In this document: in pieces, positions 37,733 to 47,375 of the stretch
Layout of the letters: the number at the start of each line of letters is the position of its first letter
Numbering within the stretch: position 1 is the first letter of the stretch
Assembly: GCF_016904955.1 (NCBI RefSeq)
Contig: NZ_JADIKE010000037.1
Span: 434,001 to 498,000 of the forward strand
From: Dyella flava
Lineage (GTDB): Bacteria; Pseudomonadota; Gammaproteobacteria; Xanthomonadales; Rhodanobacteraceae
Direction: 5' to 3'
Length of the DNA: 64,000 nucleotides
Program-made: the position numbers and the translations under genes
Notes under the pieces: generated by a model
Told to the model about the DNA's origin: nothing
Seen by the model: only the letters and a program-made list of their open reading frames with translations
Databases searched by the model: none

Positions 37733-39169
37733 TCAACCCAGGCCACCCATCATCATGTACTTCAGCTCGAGGTATTCATCGAGTCCGTACTTGGAGCCTT
37801 CACGTCCCAGACCGGACTGCTTCACACCGCCAAACGGCGCGACTTCGGTCGAAATGATGCCTTCGTTGATGCCGACCATGCCGCTCTCCAGCGCTTCGCC
37901 AACGCGCCATGCGCGCGCCATATCGCGTGTATAGAAATAGGCGGAAAGACCAAAAGGCGTGTTGTTGGCGGCAGCGATGGCCTCCTCTTCGGTATCGAAG
38001 CGAAAACATGCTGCGACAGGGCCGAATGTTTCTTCCTGCGCCACCAGCATCGTGGGTACGACATCTGCCAGCACGGTGGGCTCGTAGAACGTGCCGCCGA
38101 GCGCATGTTCCTTGCCGCCGGTTAAAACCTTGGCACCCTTGCCCAGCGCGTCCGCCACATGGCTCTGCACTTTCTTGAGCGCAGCCGGGTTGATCAGCGG
38201 GCCCTGATCGACATCACCCCTCAACGCATCGCCAACACGCAGTTTGCCGACCGCAGCTGTCAAGGCCTTGGTAAAGGCATCATAGACACCGCTCTGCACA
38301 TAGAACCGGTTGACGCATACGCAGGTTTGTCCCGTGTTGCGAAATTTCGAAGCCATCGCGCCGCGCACGGCCGCCTCGATATCGGCATCCTCGAACACGA
38401 TGAAAGGCGCATTGCCGCCCAATTCAAGCGACAGCTTTTTCAGCGTATCCGCACATTGCGCAGCCAGCAGCTTGCCGACGCGGGTTGAGCCGGTGAAGGA
38501 CAGTTTGCGTACGACCTCCGATTCGGTCAGCACCTTGCCAATCGCAATCGCATCGCCGGACACGACATTGAACACACCCGCCGGGACACCTGCCTGTTCC
38601 GCCAGCACCGCCAGCGCAAATGCCGAAAGCGGTGTCTCTTCCGACGGCTTGAGCACCATCGTGCAGCCCGCTGCCAGGGCCGGGGCCGCCTTGCGGGTAA
38701 TCATGGCCAATGGAAAATTCCACGGCGTGATCGCTGCCACGACGCCGACCGGCTCGCGTGTCACCACGATCCTCGAGTGGGGGAATGGGCTGGGAATGAC
38801 ATCGCCGTAAGCGCGTTTGGCTTCCTCCGCAAACCATTCGAGAAAGCTCGCGGCATAAACCACTTCGCCACGCGCCTCAGCCAGCGGCTTGCCCTGCTCG
38901 CGACTGAGCAAGTCCGCCAGCGCGTCCCGATGCTCAAGCATCAGCTCACCCCAGCGGCGAATCTTGATGCTGCGTTCCTTCGCGGTCAGTGCACGCCATG
39001 CAGGAAATGCCGCCGCCGCTGCGGTGATGGCCTGTTCGGTCTCGGCGGCACCGCCCTTGGCGACATTAACGATGACTTTGCCGGTGGCCGGATTGAAGAC
39101 CGGATAGGTCTGCTCACCCGTCAGCCACTGGCCGTTGATGTAGTGTCCGTTACGTACCCATGGGGTCAT
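37733..39169 (-). CDS. gabD: NAD(P)-dependent succinate-semialdehyde dehydrogenase family protein
   Basis: 478 residues, normal for GabD. Aldehyde dehydrogenase signatures: TPWNFPLAMITRKAAPALAAG (cofactor), LELGGNAPFIVFEDAD with the catalytic Glu, FRNTGQTCVCVNRFYV with the nucleophilic Cys, and PFGGVKQSGLGREG near the end. Start overlaps the stop of the aldo-keto reductase gene by 4 bp. Whether it handles succinate semialdehyde or another aldehyde cannot be fixed; the nearby Fae-like gene hints at a broader aldehyde role. Confidence 0.88.
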   Translation of the reverse strand: MTPWVRNGHYINGQWLTGEQTYPVFNPATGKVIVNVAKGGAAETEQAITAAAAAFPAWRALTAKERSIKIRRWGELMLEHRDALADLLSREQGKPLAEARGEVVYAASFLEWFAEEAKRAYGDVIPSPFPHSRIVVTREPVGVVAAITPWNFPLAMITRKAAPALAAGCTMVLKPSEETPLSAFALAVLAEQAGVPAGVFNVVSGDAIAIGKVLTESEVVRKLSFTGSTRVGKLLAAQCADTLKKLSLELGGNAPFIVFEDADIEAAVRGAMASKFRNTGQTCVCVNRFYVQSGVYDAFTKALTAAVGKLRVGDALRGDVDQGPLINPAALKKVQSHVADALGKGAKVLTGGKEHALGGTFYEPTVLADVVPTMLVAQEETFGPVAACFRFDTEEEAIAAANNTPFGLSAYFYTRDMARAWRVGEALESGMVGINEGIISTEVAPFGGVKQSGLGREGSKYGLDEYLELKYMMMGGLG

Positions 39170-40203
39170 GCTGCACTTCCTTCGATTGCTGCAAACCGGC
39201 CTTGCGCTTCACGCGGTTCGCGTGGGATGCGGCAACCGGCGGTGTAATCGTTGATCAGGTCACAAGGCGTGTAGTTGCGGTCCAGCTCATGCAGCTCTTC
39301 CTCGTCCAGCCGCATCGCCAACGCGGCTAGCGCGCTATCGAACTGGGCGGCGGAATCCGCTCCCACCAGCATGCAATCGATATTCGAGCGACCCAATACC
39401 CAGGCTTGTGCGATCTGCGCTGCCGACACACCGCGACGCGCGGCCACGCGCGCCGCCGAGGCGGCGATCTCGTGCGAGGCCCTGTCGCCATACATCTGCG
39501 AGGTAAAGAAGTCAGTCTGATTGCGCGTGGAGTTCACATCACCGGCGAGCAGGCCACGTGCGAGCGGACTGAACACGGACACACCGAGACCTTGGTCGGC
39601 GCAATACGGAATCATTTCACGCTCTTCTTCGCGATAAGCGAGGTTGAGCTGCAGCTGCATGTTGATCGGCTTGTCCCAGCCGTTGCGCTCGCAAACCTGC
39701 ATGATCTTGGCAAGCTGCCAGGTGTACATGGTGGAGACACCGATATAGCGCGCCTTGCCGGTGCGGACGATGTCGTTCAAGGCTCCCATGGTTTCCTCGA
39801 CCGGCGTGTTCACGTCGAAGAAATGCAGCATGTAGATGTCCACATAATCCATGTCCAGGCGCTTCAGCGAACCGTGGATGCCATCCATCACGTGCTTGCG
39901 CGAGTGGCCGCCGGCATTGGGATAGTCACCCATGTCGTAACCGACTTTGGTCGTGATCACCACCTCTTCGCGGCGCACGAGACGCTTCAAGATGCGGCCG
40001 ACGACTTCTTCACCCACGCCGGTGGAATAGAAATCCGCCAGATCGATGAAGTTGATGCCGGCCTCAAGCGCATGCCGCACGATCGGCTCACTCTGCGCTT
40101 CGTCAAAAATCCACGGTTTCCACTTGGGCGTGCCCATGTTCATGGTGCCCAGACACAGACGCGATACTTTCAGGCCGGATTGGCCAAGACGTACGTATTC
40201 CAT
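39166..40203 (-). CDS. Aldo/keto reductase
   Basis: 345 residues of the AKR superfamily (AKR11/YajO-like). Catalytic tetrad visible: Asp in FIDLADFY, Tyr in the same motif, Lys in VVITTKVG and His in DIYMLHFFD; NADPH site near SVFSPLARGLL. Reduces aldehydes or ketones in the cytosol. Coupled to the downstream dehydrogenase by a 4-bp overlap and only 32 bp from the fae-like gene upstream: one transcription unit. Confidence 0.92.
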   Translation of the reverse strand: MEYVRLGQSGLKVSRLCLGTMNMGTPKWKPWIFDEAQSEPIVRHALEAGINFIDLADFYSTGVGEEVVGRILKRLVRREEVVITTKVGYDMGDYPNAGGHSRKHVMDGIHGSLKRLDMDYVDIYMLHFFDVNTPVEETMGALNDIVRTGKARYIGVSTMYTWQLAKIMQVCERNGWDKPINMQLQLNLAYREEEREMIPYCADQGLGVSVFSPLARGLLAGDVNSTRNQTDFFTSQMYGDRASHEIAASAARVAARRGVSAAQIAQAWVLGRSNIDCMLVGADSAAQFDSALAALAMRLDEEELHELDRNYTPCDLINDYTAGCRIPREPREAQGRFAAIEGSAA

Positions 40204-40235
40204 ACGTTGATTGATCTCCTTGGGGGGACAACCGT

Positions 40236-40757
40236 TCAGGCCTTCGGCGTGTAGAACGGATTACTCACCTGGGCCGCGGCGGCAAAGACTTCATCGCGCT
40301 GCGGCAACCCGAGCATCGCCGCACGGATGGCGTTCTTGGCGGCGCGGTAGTTGTTCTCGTAAACGGCATCCAGATCATCGCAAGCCGGATTGACCCAATT
40401 GGCGGACACCACCACCCAATCGTTTTCCGCTTCTGGCGGCAGCACGCCTTCTTGCAGCGATTCGGCCACGGCTTTGGCGATGCCGGCCTGCGAGGCGCCC
40501 CAGGTAGCGTTGCCGTGAAAATCATTCACGATCTGCGCCTTGTTGACGTACAGCGTCAGCGGCTTGGTCGGTACACCGGGTCGGGCAATGATGACGAACG
40601 GCGCGTGCCCCGCTGACGGTGTCGCCAACGCAGTGGCGAATGCCTGGCCCGCCGGACCGCTGCGCGGCCCCACCAGCACGTTGATGTGGGCGAGATTGAC
40701 GCCCGGCCCTTCGAATCCTTCGCCGATGTAAAGCGTCTTGTTTTCGGATGTGCTCAT
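40236..40757 (-). CDS. fae: Formaldehyde-activating enzyme (Fae) family protein
   Basis: 173 residues, the length of stand-alone Fae. The active-site His is in NLAHINVLVGPR (His24, equivalent to His17 of methylotroph Fae), followed by the Fae-typical ATP-independent core FVIIARPGVPTKPLTL and the C-terminal NPFYTPKA. True Fae condenses formaldehyde with tetrahydromethanopterin; no H4MPT pathway genes are in this window, so it may be a Fae homologue with another carbonyl or pterin role. First gene of the fae-AKR-gabD-MFS unit. Confidence 0.85.
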   Translation of the reverse strand: MSTSENKTLYIGEGFEGPGVNLAHINVLVGPRSGPAGQAFATALATPSAGHAPFVIIARPGVPTKPLTLYVNKAQIVNDFHGNATWGASQAGIAKAVAESLQEGVLPPEAENDWVVVSANWVNPACDDLDAVYENNYRAAKNAIRAAMLGLPQRDEVFAAAAQVSNPFYTPKA

Positions 40758-41013
40758 CGTTCCCTGCCATGCAGCTATCTATCGAGCTTCCGATTCTGCA
40801 TTCGTACTGGCATTCGGATGAAGTGACGCGTACAGATGGCGTAAGGAAGGAAAAGTCCACACGGCTTGTGGTGGAAACCCTACAGCACTCGACCTAAATT
40901 CGTACTCCTCCCGCTGCCGTACAGCATTCGCACACGGCATGAATTCCTACACGCGCGGTATCTGACACATCTCAAGCGTGTCGACTACATCAGGGACAGA
41001 TTGCCGAAACGGC

Positions 41014-42396
41014 TCAGCTTGGTTGCGAAGCCATGCCTTCCGGCAATTGCATCGTGATCTCAAGTCCGCCGCCTTCTGCATTCCTGGCGGTGACGTCCCC
41101 ACCATGCACCTGCATGACGCGGTGCACGATGGCCAGTCCTAAACCATGCCCATTGGCATGTGCGGCGTTGGTGCCACGGAAGAACGGCCTGAACAGCAAG
41201 CCCAGTTCGTCGGCCGGCGCGCCCGGCCCATGATCACGGATACGCACCTGCGCCTGTCCGAGCTGACGGCTGACACTGACTTCGACTTGCCCTTGAGCCG
41301 GGCTGAACTTGATCGCGTTGGCGATCACATTGTCGAGCGCACGCTCCAGCAGGATACCGCTGCCCCAAACGGTCACCGGCCCCGTATCCGCGAGCTGCAA
41401 CTGGATAGATCGCGCTTCTGCCTCGACGCGCGCGGCATTCAGACGTTCTTTCGCAAGCTCGACCAGATCTACCGATTCCCGCTCCATTCCCGGCAAGCCG
41501 CCTTCGAGCCGCGAAAGCGCCAGCATTTCCGCCGTCATGCGATCCATCCGGGCGATCTCTTGCTCGGCATGCTGAAAATGTGCGGCCGCTTGCGTGGAAT
41601 CTTCACTGTGCTGCGCCAGATCCAGAATCAAGTGCAGGCGTGCCAGCGGCGAGCGCAGTTCGTGGGAAAGGTCCTGCAGCACGCCTCGATCGTGCGCCAC
41701 CAGGATTTCAATGCGTTCGGCCATGCCGTTGAAGTCGCGTGCGAGCTGGCCCAGCTCGTCGTGCGCATCGCTCCAGCGCTTGTCCACGCGCGTAGTAAAC
41801 GCACCGGCAGCCATCTTGCGCGTCGCATCGCGCATCGCCTCGACCGGGCGCGACACGCTGCGTGCCACCCACCAGCCGATCCCGCCAATCACCAGCAGTG
41901 ACAGCGCCAATTGCACGGCGAGCAGAATCTTCTCGCGCATGTGCCGCGGAATGCGCGCGCGCGAGCTGCTGATGCCCACCAGTTGCCGCACATGTCCATC
42001 GGCGCCGGTCACCGGCTCCACCGCAATGTAAAAGCCGGGAAACGGGTTCAATTCGACGCTGTGACCGGAAGCGAGCCAATCCGGCAGCGATTCACGCACA
42101 GGTTCCGGCAGCCGGATATCGCGCAACGGCTCGCCGTTTTCGTACAGCGTCACCTCGATACCTCCCGCACGCTGCTGCTGTGCCCAGGCATCGAGACCGG
42201 CGGGGCCGCCATTGTCATACGCGTCTTCGGCCGCTTGCGCCAACGATGGCCAATCAATGCCTTGTCCGGCCGAAAACGCAATGAAGCGGCTGGTCAGCCA
42301 GCTTCCCAGCACCAGCACCAGCAAATTGGCGATGCAGAAGAAGATCAGCAGGCGCCAGAACAACGGGCTGCGAAACGGACTCTTGGACGAGCTCAC
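41014..42396 (-). CDS. cpxA: CpxA-like envelope-stress sensor histidine kinase
   Basis: 460 residues: membrane helix 1 (about 13-33), periplasmic domain to about 160, helix 2 (about 162-182), HAMP, H-box DLSHELRSPLARL with the phospho-His near 244, and ATPase boxes ending in GHGLGLAIVHRVM. The DLSHELRSPLARL form and the divergent CpxP/Spy-like gene fit the CpxA family. Its start overlaps the stop of the response regulator by 4 bp. Upstream order regulator-kinase matches cpxRA. Confidence 0.88.
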   Translation of the reverse strand: MSSSKSPFRSPLFWRLLIFFCIANLLVLVLGSWLTSRFIAFSAGQGIDWPSLAQAAEDAYDNGGPAGLDAWAQQQRAGGIEVTLYENGEPLRDIRLPEPVRESLPDWLASGHSVELNPFPGFYIAVEPVTGADGHVRQLVGISSSRARIPRHMREKILLAVQLALSLLVIGGIGWWVARSVSRPVEAMRDATRKMAAGAFTTRVDKRWSDAHDELGQLARDFNGMAERIEILVAHDRGVLQDLSHELRSPLARLHLILDLAQHSEDSTQAAAHFQHAEQEIARMDRMTAEMLALSRLEGGLPGMERESVDLVELAKERLNAARVEAEARSIQLQLADTGPVTVWGSGILLERALDNVIANAIKFSPAQGQVEVSVSRQLGQAQVRIRDHGPGAPADELGLLFRPFFRGTNAAHANGHGLGLAIVHRVMQVHGGDVTARNAEGGGLEITMQLPEGMASQPS

Positions 42397-43088
42397 GCCT
42401 GCCCTCCGGCGTTGGACAGCAAGACGTAGCCGGCGCCGCGGATCGAATCGATGCGCGGCGACTGCGGCGAAGCTTCCGCCAGCTTGTGGCGCAATCGGCT
42501 GACGTGCACGTCGATACTGCGATCGAAGCGCTCCAGTTCCCGACCCAGCGCAACCCGCGTAAGCGAAGTCTTGTCGATCACCTCGCCCGCACGCTGCACC
42601 AGCATCAGCAACAGTGCAAATTCTGCGCCGGTGAGATTGAGTTCCTGCTCGCCTGCGTAAGCGCGCCGCTCGCTGGGCAACAATCGCAACACACCGGCCG
42701 TCAGCACGCCAACGCCCTCGGCCGTGTGCCGCCGCAGTTGCGCACGCACGCGCGCCAACAGTTCGCGCGGCAGGCAGGGTTTGGAGAGATAGTCGTCTGC
42801 GCCCAGTTCAAGCCCGACCACGCGATCCACCGGTTCACCGCGTCCGGACAACATGATCACCGGCATGCGATGCTGCGCGCGCAGTTCGCGCAGCGTATCG
42901 AGACCGCTGCGACCGGGCATCATCACGTCGAGAATCAGCAGATCCGGGCGCGTGGCCGGATCGCGCAACCGGGCCAGTACGGCCTCGCCGTCATGCACCA
43001 CTTCGACCTGCAAGCCTTCACGGCGCAGGTATTCGGACAGCAGGGCGCACAGTTCGCGGTCGTCGTCGCCAATCAGTATTCGAGACAT
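42393..43088 (-). CDS. cpxR: CpxR-like response regulator, OmpR family
   Basis: 231 residues. Receiver with Asp54 in LLILDVMMPG, Lys in LSKP, and an OmpR-type winged-helix ending in IRGAGYVLL. Pairs with the kinase just downstream (4-bp overlap). Divergent from the Spy/CpxP-like gene across 177 bp, the arrangement expected if that gene is its main target. Start ATG 43088. Confidence 0.92.
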   Translation of the reverse strand: MSRILIGDDDRELCALLSEYLRREGLQVEVVHDGEAVLARLRDPATRPDLLILDVMMPGRSGLDTLRELRAQHRMPVIMLSGRGEPVDRVVGLELGADDYLSKPCLPRELLARVRAQLRRHTAEGVGVLTAGVLRLLPSERRAYAGEQELNLTGAEFALLLMLVQRAGEVIDKTSLTRVALGRELERFDRSIDVHVSRLRHKLAEASPQSPRIDSIRGAGYVLLSNAGGQA

Positions 43089-43265
43089 GGATACGCAGCA
43101 GCAGCCTTCGAAAAGAACCTGCCTACTATCGCATTACCGGCTGTGATTGGCTGTTCCGCGCTTACGCCATCCTGACTTTACCCTTCTTTACACGGCCGCA
43201 AAGATCTTAAACGCGCCCCTGCTTTCCAATAATCACCAACAACCCCCAACAAGCAGGAGCTTGAT

Positions 43266-43778
43266 ATGCGTAAGACTATGACCCTGTCGATCATCCTGGC
43301 TGCGGCCCTCGGCTGCTCCGCACTGGCACTCGCCGGTCCGGGTGGACAGGGCGGTGGCTTCGGCGGCGGCTTCCATGGCCACCATGGCGGCGGCTTCATG
43401 GAACTGCGCGGCCTGAACCTGACCGACGCCCAGAAAGCCCAGGTCAAGCAGATCGTGCAGCAGAGCTTCACCCAGCTGAAGCCGCAGTTCCAGGCCGTTC
43501 GCCAGCAGCGCCAGGCGTTTGAAGCCATGGCGCCGAATGCGTCGGGTTACCAGGCCGCCGCTGCCAGCCTGGCCCAGGCTGAAGCCAATCTCACCAGCGC
43601 CCGCATCACTTCCCGCGCTGCCGTTACCGCACAGATCTACACCAGCGTGCTGACCAGCACCCAGCAATCGCAGTACACCGCCCAGAAGGCCGCTTTCCAG
43701 GCCCGCCAGGCGCAGTGGCAGCAGTTCAAGGCTGAGCACCCGGTGCAGTCCACGAGCACCACCTCCGCCCAGCAATAA
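43266..43778 (+). CDS. Periplasmic Spy/CpxP-like protein
   Basis: 170 residues. Signal peptide (MTLSIILAAALGCSALALAG), a Gly/His-rich segment (GGGFHGHHGGGF, a plausible metal site), then LTDAQKAQVKQI, the LTxxQ-type helix of Spy/CpxP, and long Gln/Ala-rich helices. AGGAG precedes ATG 43266. CpxP proteins bind the CpxA sensor and act as ATP-independent chaperones in the periplasm. Located divergently from cpxR-cpxA and ended by a strong terminator. Confidence 0.85.
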   Translation: MRKTMTLSIILAAALGCSALALAGPGGQGGGFGGGFHGHHGGGFMELRGLNLTDAQKAQVKQIVQQSFTQLKPQFQAVRQQRQAFEAMAPNASGYQAAAASLAQAEANLTSARITSRAAVTAQIYTSVLTSTQQSQYTAQKAAFQARQAQWQQFKAEHPVQSTSTTSAQQ

Positions 43779-43834
43779 CAATGAAGCTTTACGGTTAGTC
43801 GCACTTAGCGGACGTTCTAACCCAAATGAGCTTG

Positions 43835-43866
43835 GCGATCGCCGCTGCATCGGCGATCGCTTTTTT
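43835..43866 (+). terminator. Terminator after the Spy/CpxP-like gene
   Basis: 10-bp stem GCGATCGCCG/CGGCGATCGC with a 6-base loop, then TTTTTT. It also marks the border with the convergent AhpD-like gene. Confidence 0.9.
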
Positions 43867-43877
43867 ATGCCCGGCGA

Positions 43878-44414
43878 TCAGGCCGCTTTCGGGAAATCGA
43901 GCACCGTGTCGTTGACGCGGTTGAGCATGTTGGTGAACAGGATCGCGCTCACCGCCAGAATGGCTTCGACGATCTGACGATCGTTGTAACCCGCCTGCTT
44001 CACGCTCTCCACCGCATCCGCCGGCAGCGTGCCCGAGGTCTTGACCAGGCGGACGGCAAACTTCACCAGTGCGTCGATCTTGGCATCGGCGCTGAAGCTC
44101 CCTTTGCGGGCTTCCTGGATCTGTTCGGCGCTCAGCCCGGCCATCTTGCCGGTGAGGCTATGGGCGGCCAGGCAATAGTCACAGGCCGAAGCCTCGCTGA
44201 CGGACAGATTGATCGCTTCCTGCTCACGGGCGCTCAGCTCGCCCTGCTTCAGCACGGCGCCGGTTTGCAGCACGTGGCCGAGCACCGCCGGGGCGTTGCT
44301 GCCGAGGGCCCGGTAGGCATTGGGGACCGTGCCGATGGCCTTCTTGATGGCGCCAAACAACTGCGCGGTTTCGCCGGTGGCTTCGTTGATTTCGATGGTG
44401 TGCAGACGGCTCAT
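43878..44414 (-). CDS. AhpD-like carboxymuconolactone decarboxylase family protein
   Basis: 178 residues from ATG 44414, preceded by GGAG; a longer upstream reading is not used. The redox motif Cys78-x2-Cys81-x3-His85 (ACDYCLAAH) is that of AhpD-type alkylhydroperoxidases. Helical throughout. It should reduce peroxides or act in a thiol relay in the cytosol. Divergent from an AraC regulator (133 bp between starts), which probably controls it. Confidence 0.92.
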   Translation of the reverse strand: MSRLHTIEINEATGETAQLFGAIKKAIGTVPNAYRALGSNAPAVLGHVLQTGAVLKQGELSAREQEAINLSVSEASACDYCLAAHSLTGKMAGLSAEQIQEARKGSFSADAKIDALVKFAVRLVKTSGTLPADAVESVKQAGYNDRQIVEAILAVSAILFTNMLNRVNDTVLDFPKAA

Positions 44415-44546
44415 GAGGATTCTCCAATAAGGGTTTAGGAATCGGTGCGGGAACTCGCGTCGCCGCATCCGTGGAGCTATCTTAGGCGCCAGAAGCGCCT
44501 CTATCTGCACACAAACGTCTCCATTTATTGCTCACTCGTCTCAGCC

Positions 44547-45491
44547 ATGGACAGCCTTAGCCACCTTGTCCGAATGCTCTCTCCCGCCGGAAGGGTGGAC
44601 CTGCATTGCCATCTGGCGGGGGTCTGGGCCGCTGAACATCCACTCGCCCCACCCGGCCATGTGCCCTATCACGTGATCCTCGGCGGCAAGCTGCGGTTGC
44701 GCATCGGCCAGCGCACCCAGGTGTTCGAGGCGGGTGATGTGCTGGTCTTTCCGCAAGGCGTCAGTCATTCGCTGGAAAGCGTCGAGCTCAACGAGCACGA
44801 TTCGCCGCCGGATGATTCAAGCCAGCGCCACTTCAACGGCGTGGTCACTGAAATCCGCGTTGATGGCCCGGGCCGGCCGATGGACATGCTGTGCGGCATG
44901 TTTGTGATGCGCGAAACCGGCGGCTCGCTGCTCCGCTCCTTGCCGGACGTCGTGCATATCCGCAGCAGCGAGCGCCCCGCGCTACGCGCCCTGATCAGCA
45001 TGATGCAAAGCGAAAGCGTGGACCCCAAGCCTGGCGGCGGTGCCGTGATCGACGAGCTCTCCACCGCCTTGTTCACCTTGCTGCTGCGTCATCTGATGGC
45101 GGAAAAACAGCTCAACGGCAACGTGCTCGCCTTGCTGGCCGATGCACGCATGTGCCGTGCCGTGGAGGCCGTGCTGTCACGCCCCGCGCATCCGTGGACC
45201 GTGGGCGCACTGGCCGAGCAGGCACATCTCTCGCGCGCCACCTTTGCGCGGCGCTTTGCCGAACTGGGCGGCATGCCGCCATTGGAGTGGGTAACCACCG
45301 TGCGCATGGAACTGGCGGCACGCCTGCTGGTGCGCGAAGGCATGGCCGCCAATCAGGTCGCCGAGCGCTGTGGCTATGCTTCCGAGGCCGCTTTCGGACG
45401 GGTGTTCAAAAAGCATTACCACAGCGGACCGGGCGCCTATCGCCGCAACATGCTGCAAGCGCAAACGGGGCTCAATCAGCCGTCCATCTGA
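44547..45491 (+). CDS. AraC family regulator with cupin sensor domain
   Basis: 314 residues from ATG 44547. N-terminal cupin-like domain (VDLHCHLAG, VPYHVILGGKLRLRIG, AGDVLVFPQGVSHSL) and a C-terminal pair of helix-turn-helix motifs (about 205-300: WTVGALAEQAHLSRATFARRF and ANQVAERCGYASEAAFGRVFK). This cupin/AraC plan is common among regulators placed divergently from AhpD-like or reductase genes and thought to sense redox or electrophile signals. The ligand is unknown. Confidence 0.9.
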   Translation: MDSLSHLVRMLSPAGRVDLHCHLAGVWAAEHPLAPPGHVPYHVILGGKLRLRIGQRTQVFEAGDVLVFPQGVSHSLESVELNEHDSPPDDSSQRHFNGVVTEIRVDGPGRPMDMLCGMFVMRETGGSLLRSLPDVVHIRSSERPALRALISMMQSESVDPKPGGGAVIDELSTALFTLLLRHLMAEKQLNGNVLALLADARMCRAVEAVLSRPAHPWTVGALAEQAHLSRATFARRFAELGGMPPLEWVTTVRMELAARLLVREGMAANQVAERCGYASEAAFGRVFKKHYHSGPGAYRRNMLQAQTGLNQPSI

Positions 45492-45567
45492 AGCCAATCA
45501 CATACCAGTTTGTCACGCCCTTGTCTTGCGCAGTGCTTAGCTTCGATCAGGCTGACCACCAAGGGGC

Positions 45568-47163
45568 ATGCTCATGCAGACAGAAGCAGCTGTTGCAAGC
45601 ACCGCGTCGCCAAGCCAAGGTTCGGGGCGCATTTTCGGCATCATTTTCGGTTTGATCCTGCTGGTGGGCGTCGGCTATGCCGCCATCCACCTGATGGATG
45701 ATCTTTCGATTGTCCGCTCGCATTCGGCCACTCCCTTCATTCTGCTCGGCGTCGCCTTGTTGATTGCACTGGGTTTCGAATTCGTCAACGGTTTCCATGA
45801 CACCGCCAACGCGGTGGCGACGGTGATCTACACCCACTCGCTACCGCCCAATCTCGCGGTGATCTGGTCGGGATTATTCAACTTCATGGGCGTGCTGACC
45901 TCGTCCGGCGCGGTCGCCTTCACCGTCGTTTCGCTGCTGCCGGTGGAACTGATCCTGCAGGTCGGCAGCGGCGCGGGCTTCGCCATGGTCTTCGCACTGT
46001 TGCTGGCGGCGATCCTGTGGAACCTCGGCACCTGGTATTTCGGTCTGCCGAATTCTTCCTCGCATACCTTGATCGGTTCGATCATCGGCGTCGGCCTGGC
46101 CAATCAGCTCACCGCCGCGAAGAGCGCCACCAGCGGCGTGGATTGGAACGCCGCCATCGGTGTGTTCAGGGGCTTGGTCTTCTCCCCTATTGCAGGCTTC
46201 ATTCTCGCCGCACTGCTGATGTACCTGGCCAAAGGCTTGATCAAGATTCCCGCCTTGTATCGCGCACCGGAAGGCAACAAGCCGCCGCCGTGGCCGATCC
46301 GCCTGCTGTTGATCCTCACCTGCACCGGCGTGAGCTTCAGCCACGGCTCCAATGACGGCCAGAAAGGCATGGGCCTGATCATGCTGATCCTGATCGGCAC
46401 CGTGCCCACCGCTTATGCGCTCAATGGCGCGGTCGCGGGTGGCCAGGTGCAAACCTTTCATCAGGTATCGGTCAAGGTGCAGCAGGTGCTGACCACGCTT
46501 GATCACGGCGCCACCGTCAGTGGAAGCCCGCGTGACATCGTCACCACAGCCATCCAGCAACACCAACTGCAAGCCGACACCATCCCGGCCTTGTCGCAGC
46601 TGATCAACGAAATCGACCAACAAGTTGGCAATCGTTCCTCTCTTCGCGCCGTGCCGCAGGAACAGATGGGCAACGTGCGCAATGACATCTATCTGGCCAA
46701 CACCGTGATGCCGCTGGTGTTGAAGCAGTCCGGCCTGAGCGCTGACAGTGATCAATACAAGACGCTCACGACCTGGAGCGGCCTTGGCGTAAAGGCCACG
46801 CAATTCATCCCGCTATGGGTCAAAGTCGCCGTCGCGCTTGCGCTCGGCCTCGGCACGATGGTCGGCTGGAAACGCATCGTGGTGACGGTCGGCGAAAAGA
46901 TCGGCAAGGAACATCTCACCTACGCCCAAGGCGCATCGGCGGAACTGGTGGCGATGGGCCTGATCCAGGCGGCCGACATGTATCACCTGCCGGTAAGCAC
47001 GACCCATGTGCTGACGTCCGGTGTCGCCGGCACCATGGCCGCGAATGGCTCGGGCCTGCAATGGTCTACCGTGCGCAATCTGCTGATGGCATGGGTGCTC
47101 ACCCTGCCCGCTTCGATCATCCTGGCCGGCGTACTGTTCGTCGTGCTGAAACACGTGTTCTGA
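45568..47163 (+). CDS. pitA: Inorganic phosphate transporter, PiT family
   Basis: 531 residues, with PHO4-family repeats GFEFVNGFHDTANAVAT (N-terminal) and SFSHGSNDGQKGMG plus LPVSTTHVLTSGVAGTM (C-terminal), 10 or more membrane helices and a cytoplasmic loop about 300-415. Low-affinity divalent metal-phosphate symport at the inner membrane. ATG 45568 or ATG 45574; the difference is two residues. Monocistronic; ends with an inverted repeat. Confidence 0.93.
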   Translation: MLMQTEAAVASTASPSQGSGRIFGIIFGLILLVGVGYAAIHLMDDLSIVRSHSATPFILLGVALLIALGFEFVNGFHDTANAVATVIYTHSLPPNLAVIWSGLFNFMGVLTSSGAVAFTVVSLLPVELILQVGSGAGFAMVFALLLAAILWNLGTWYFGLPNSSSHTLIGSIIGVGLANQLTAAKSATSGVDWNAAIGVFRGLVFSPIAGFILAALLMYLAKGLIKIPALYRAPEGNKPPPWPIRLLLILTCTGVSFSHGSNDGQKGMGLIMLILIGTVPTAYALNGAVAGGQVQTFHQVSVKVQQVLTTLDHGATVSGSPRDIVTTAIQQHQLQADTIPALSQLINEIDQQVGNRSSLRAVPQEQMGNVRNDIYLANTVMPLVLKQSGLSADSDQYKTLTTWSGLGVKATQFIPLWVKVAVALALGLGTMVGWKRIVVTVGEKIGKEHLTYAQGASAELVAMGLIQAADMYHLPVSTTHVLTSGVAGTMAANGSGLQWSTVRNLLMAWVLTLPASIILAGVLFVVLKHVF

Positions 47164-47172
47164 TACACATCG

Positions 47173-47206
47173 GTGCAGGCTGAAGTCGGTGTACTTCAGC
47201 CTGCAC
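47173..47206. terminator. Hairpin after the phosphate transporter gene
   Basis: Perfect 14-bp arms GTGCAGGCTGAAGT/ACTTCAGCCTGCAC, 6-base loop, 10 bp past the stop. Without a T run its role as terminator is uncertain. Confidence 0.5.
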
Positions 47207-47375
47207 ACCCTAGCTGCCTTGCCAAGCGAAGCAGCCCAGACCGTGCGCCTTCTGCGCATCGCCCCATCATTTGAAATGAATCCGCGCGGTCGCTGACACC
47301 TGCGCAGCATGGATCGGGGCATCCCCGGGGGTCATCCTTGACCGTGCCGCCTCCTGGGATGATCGTTCGCCGCAC

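Noticed and set aside
47205..47375. Possible small gene after the phosphate transporter
   Set aside because: Short frames only, no ribosome site, no conserved-looking product.
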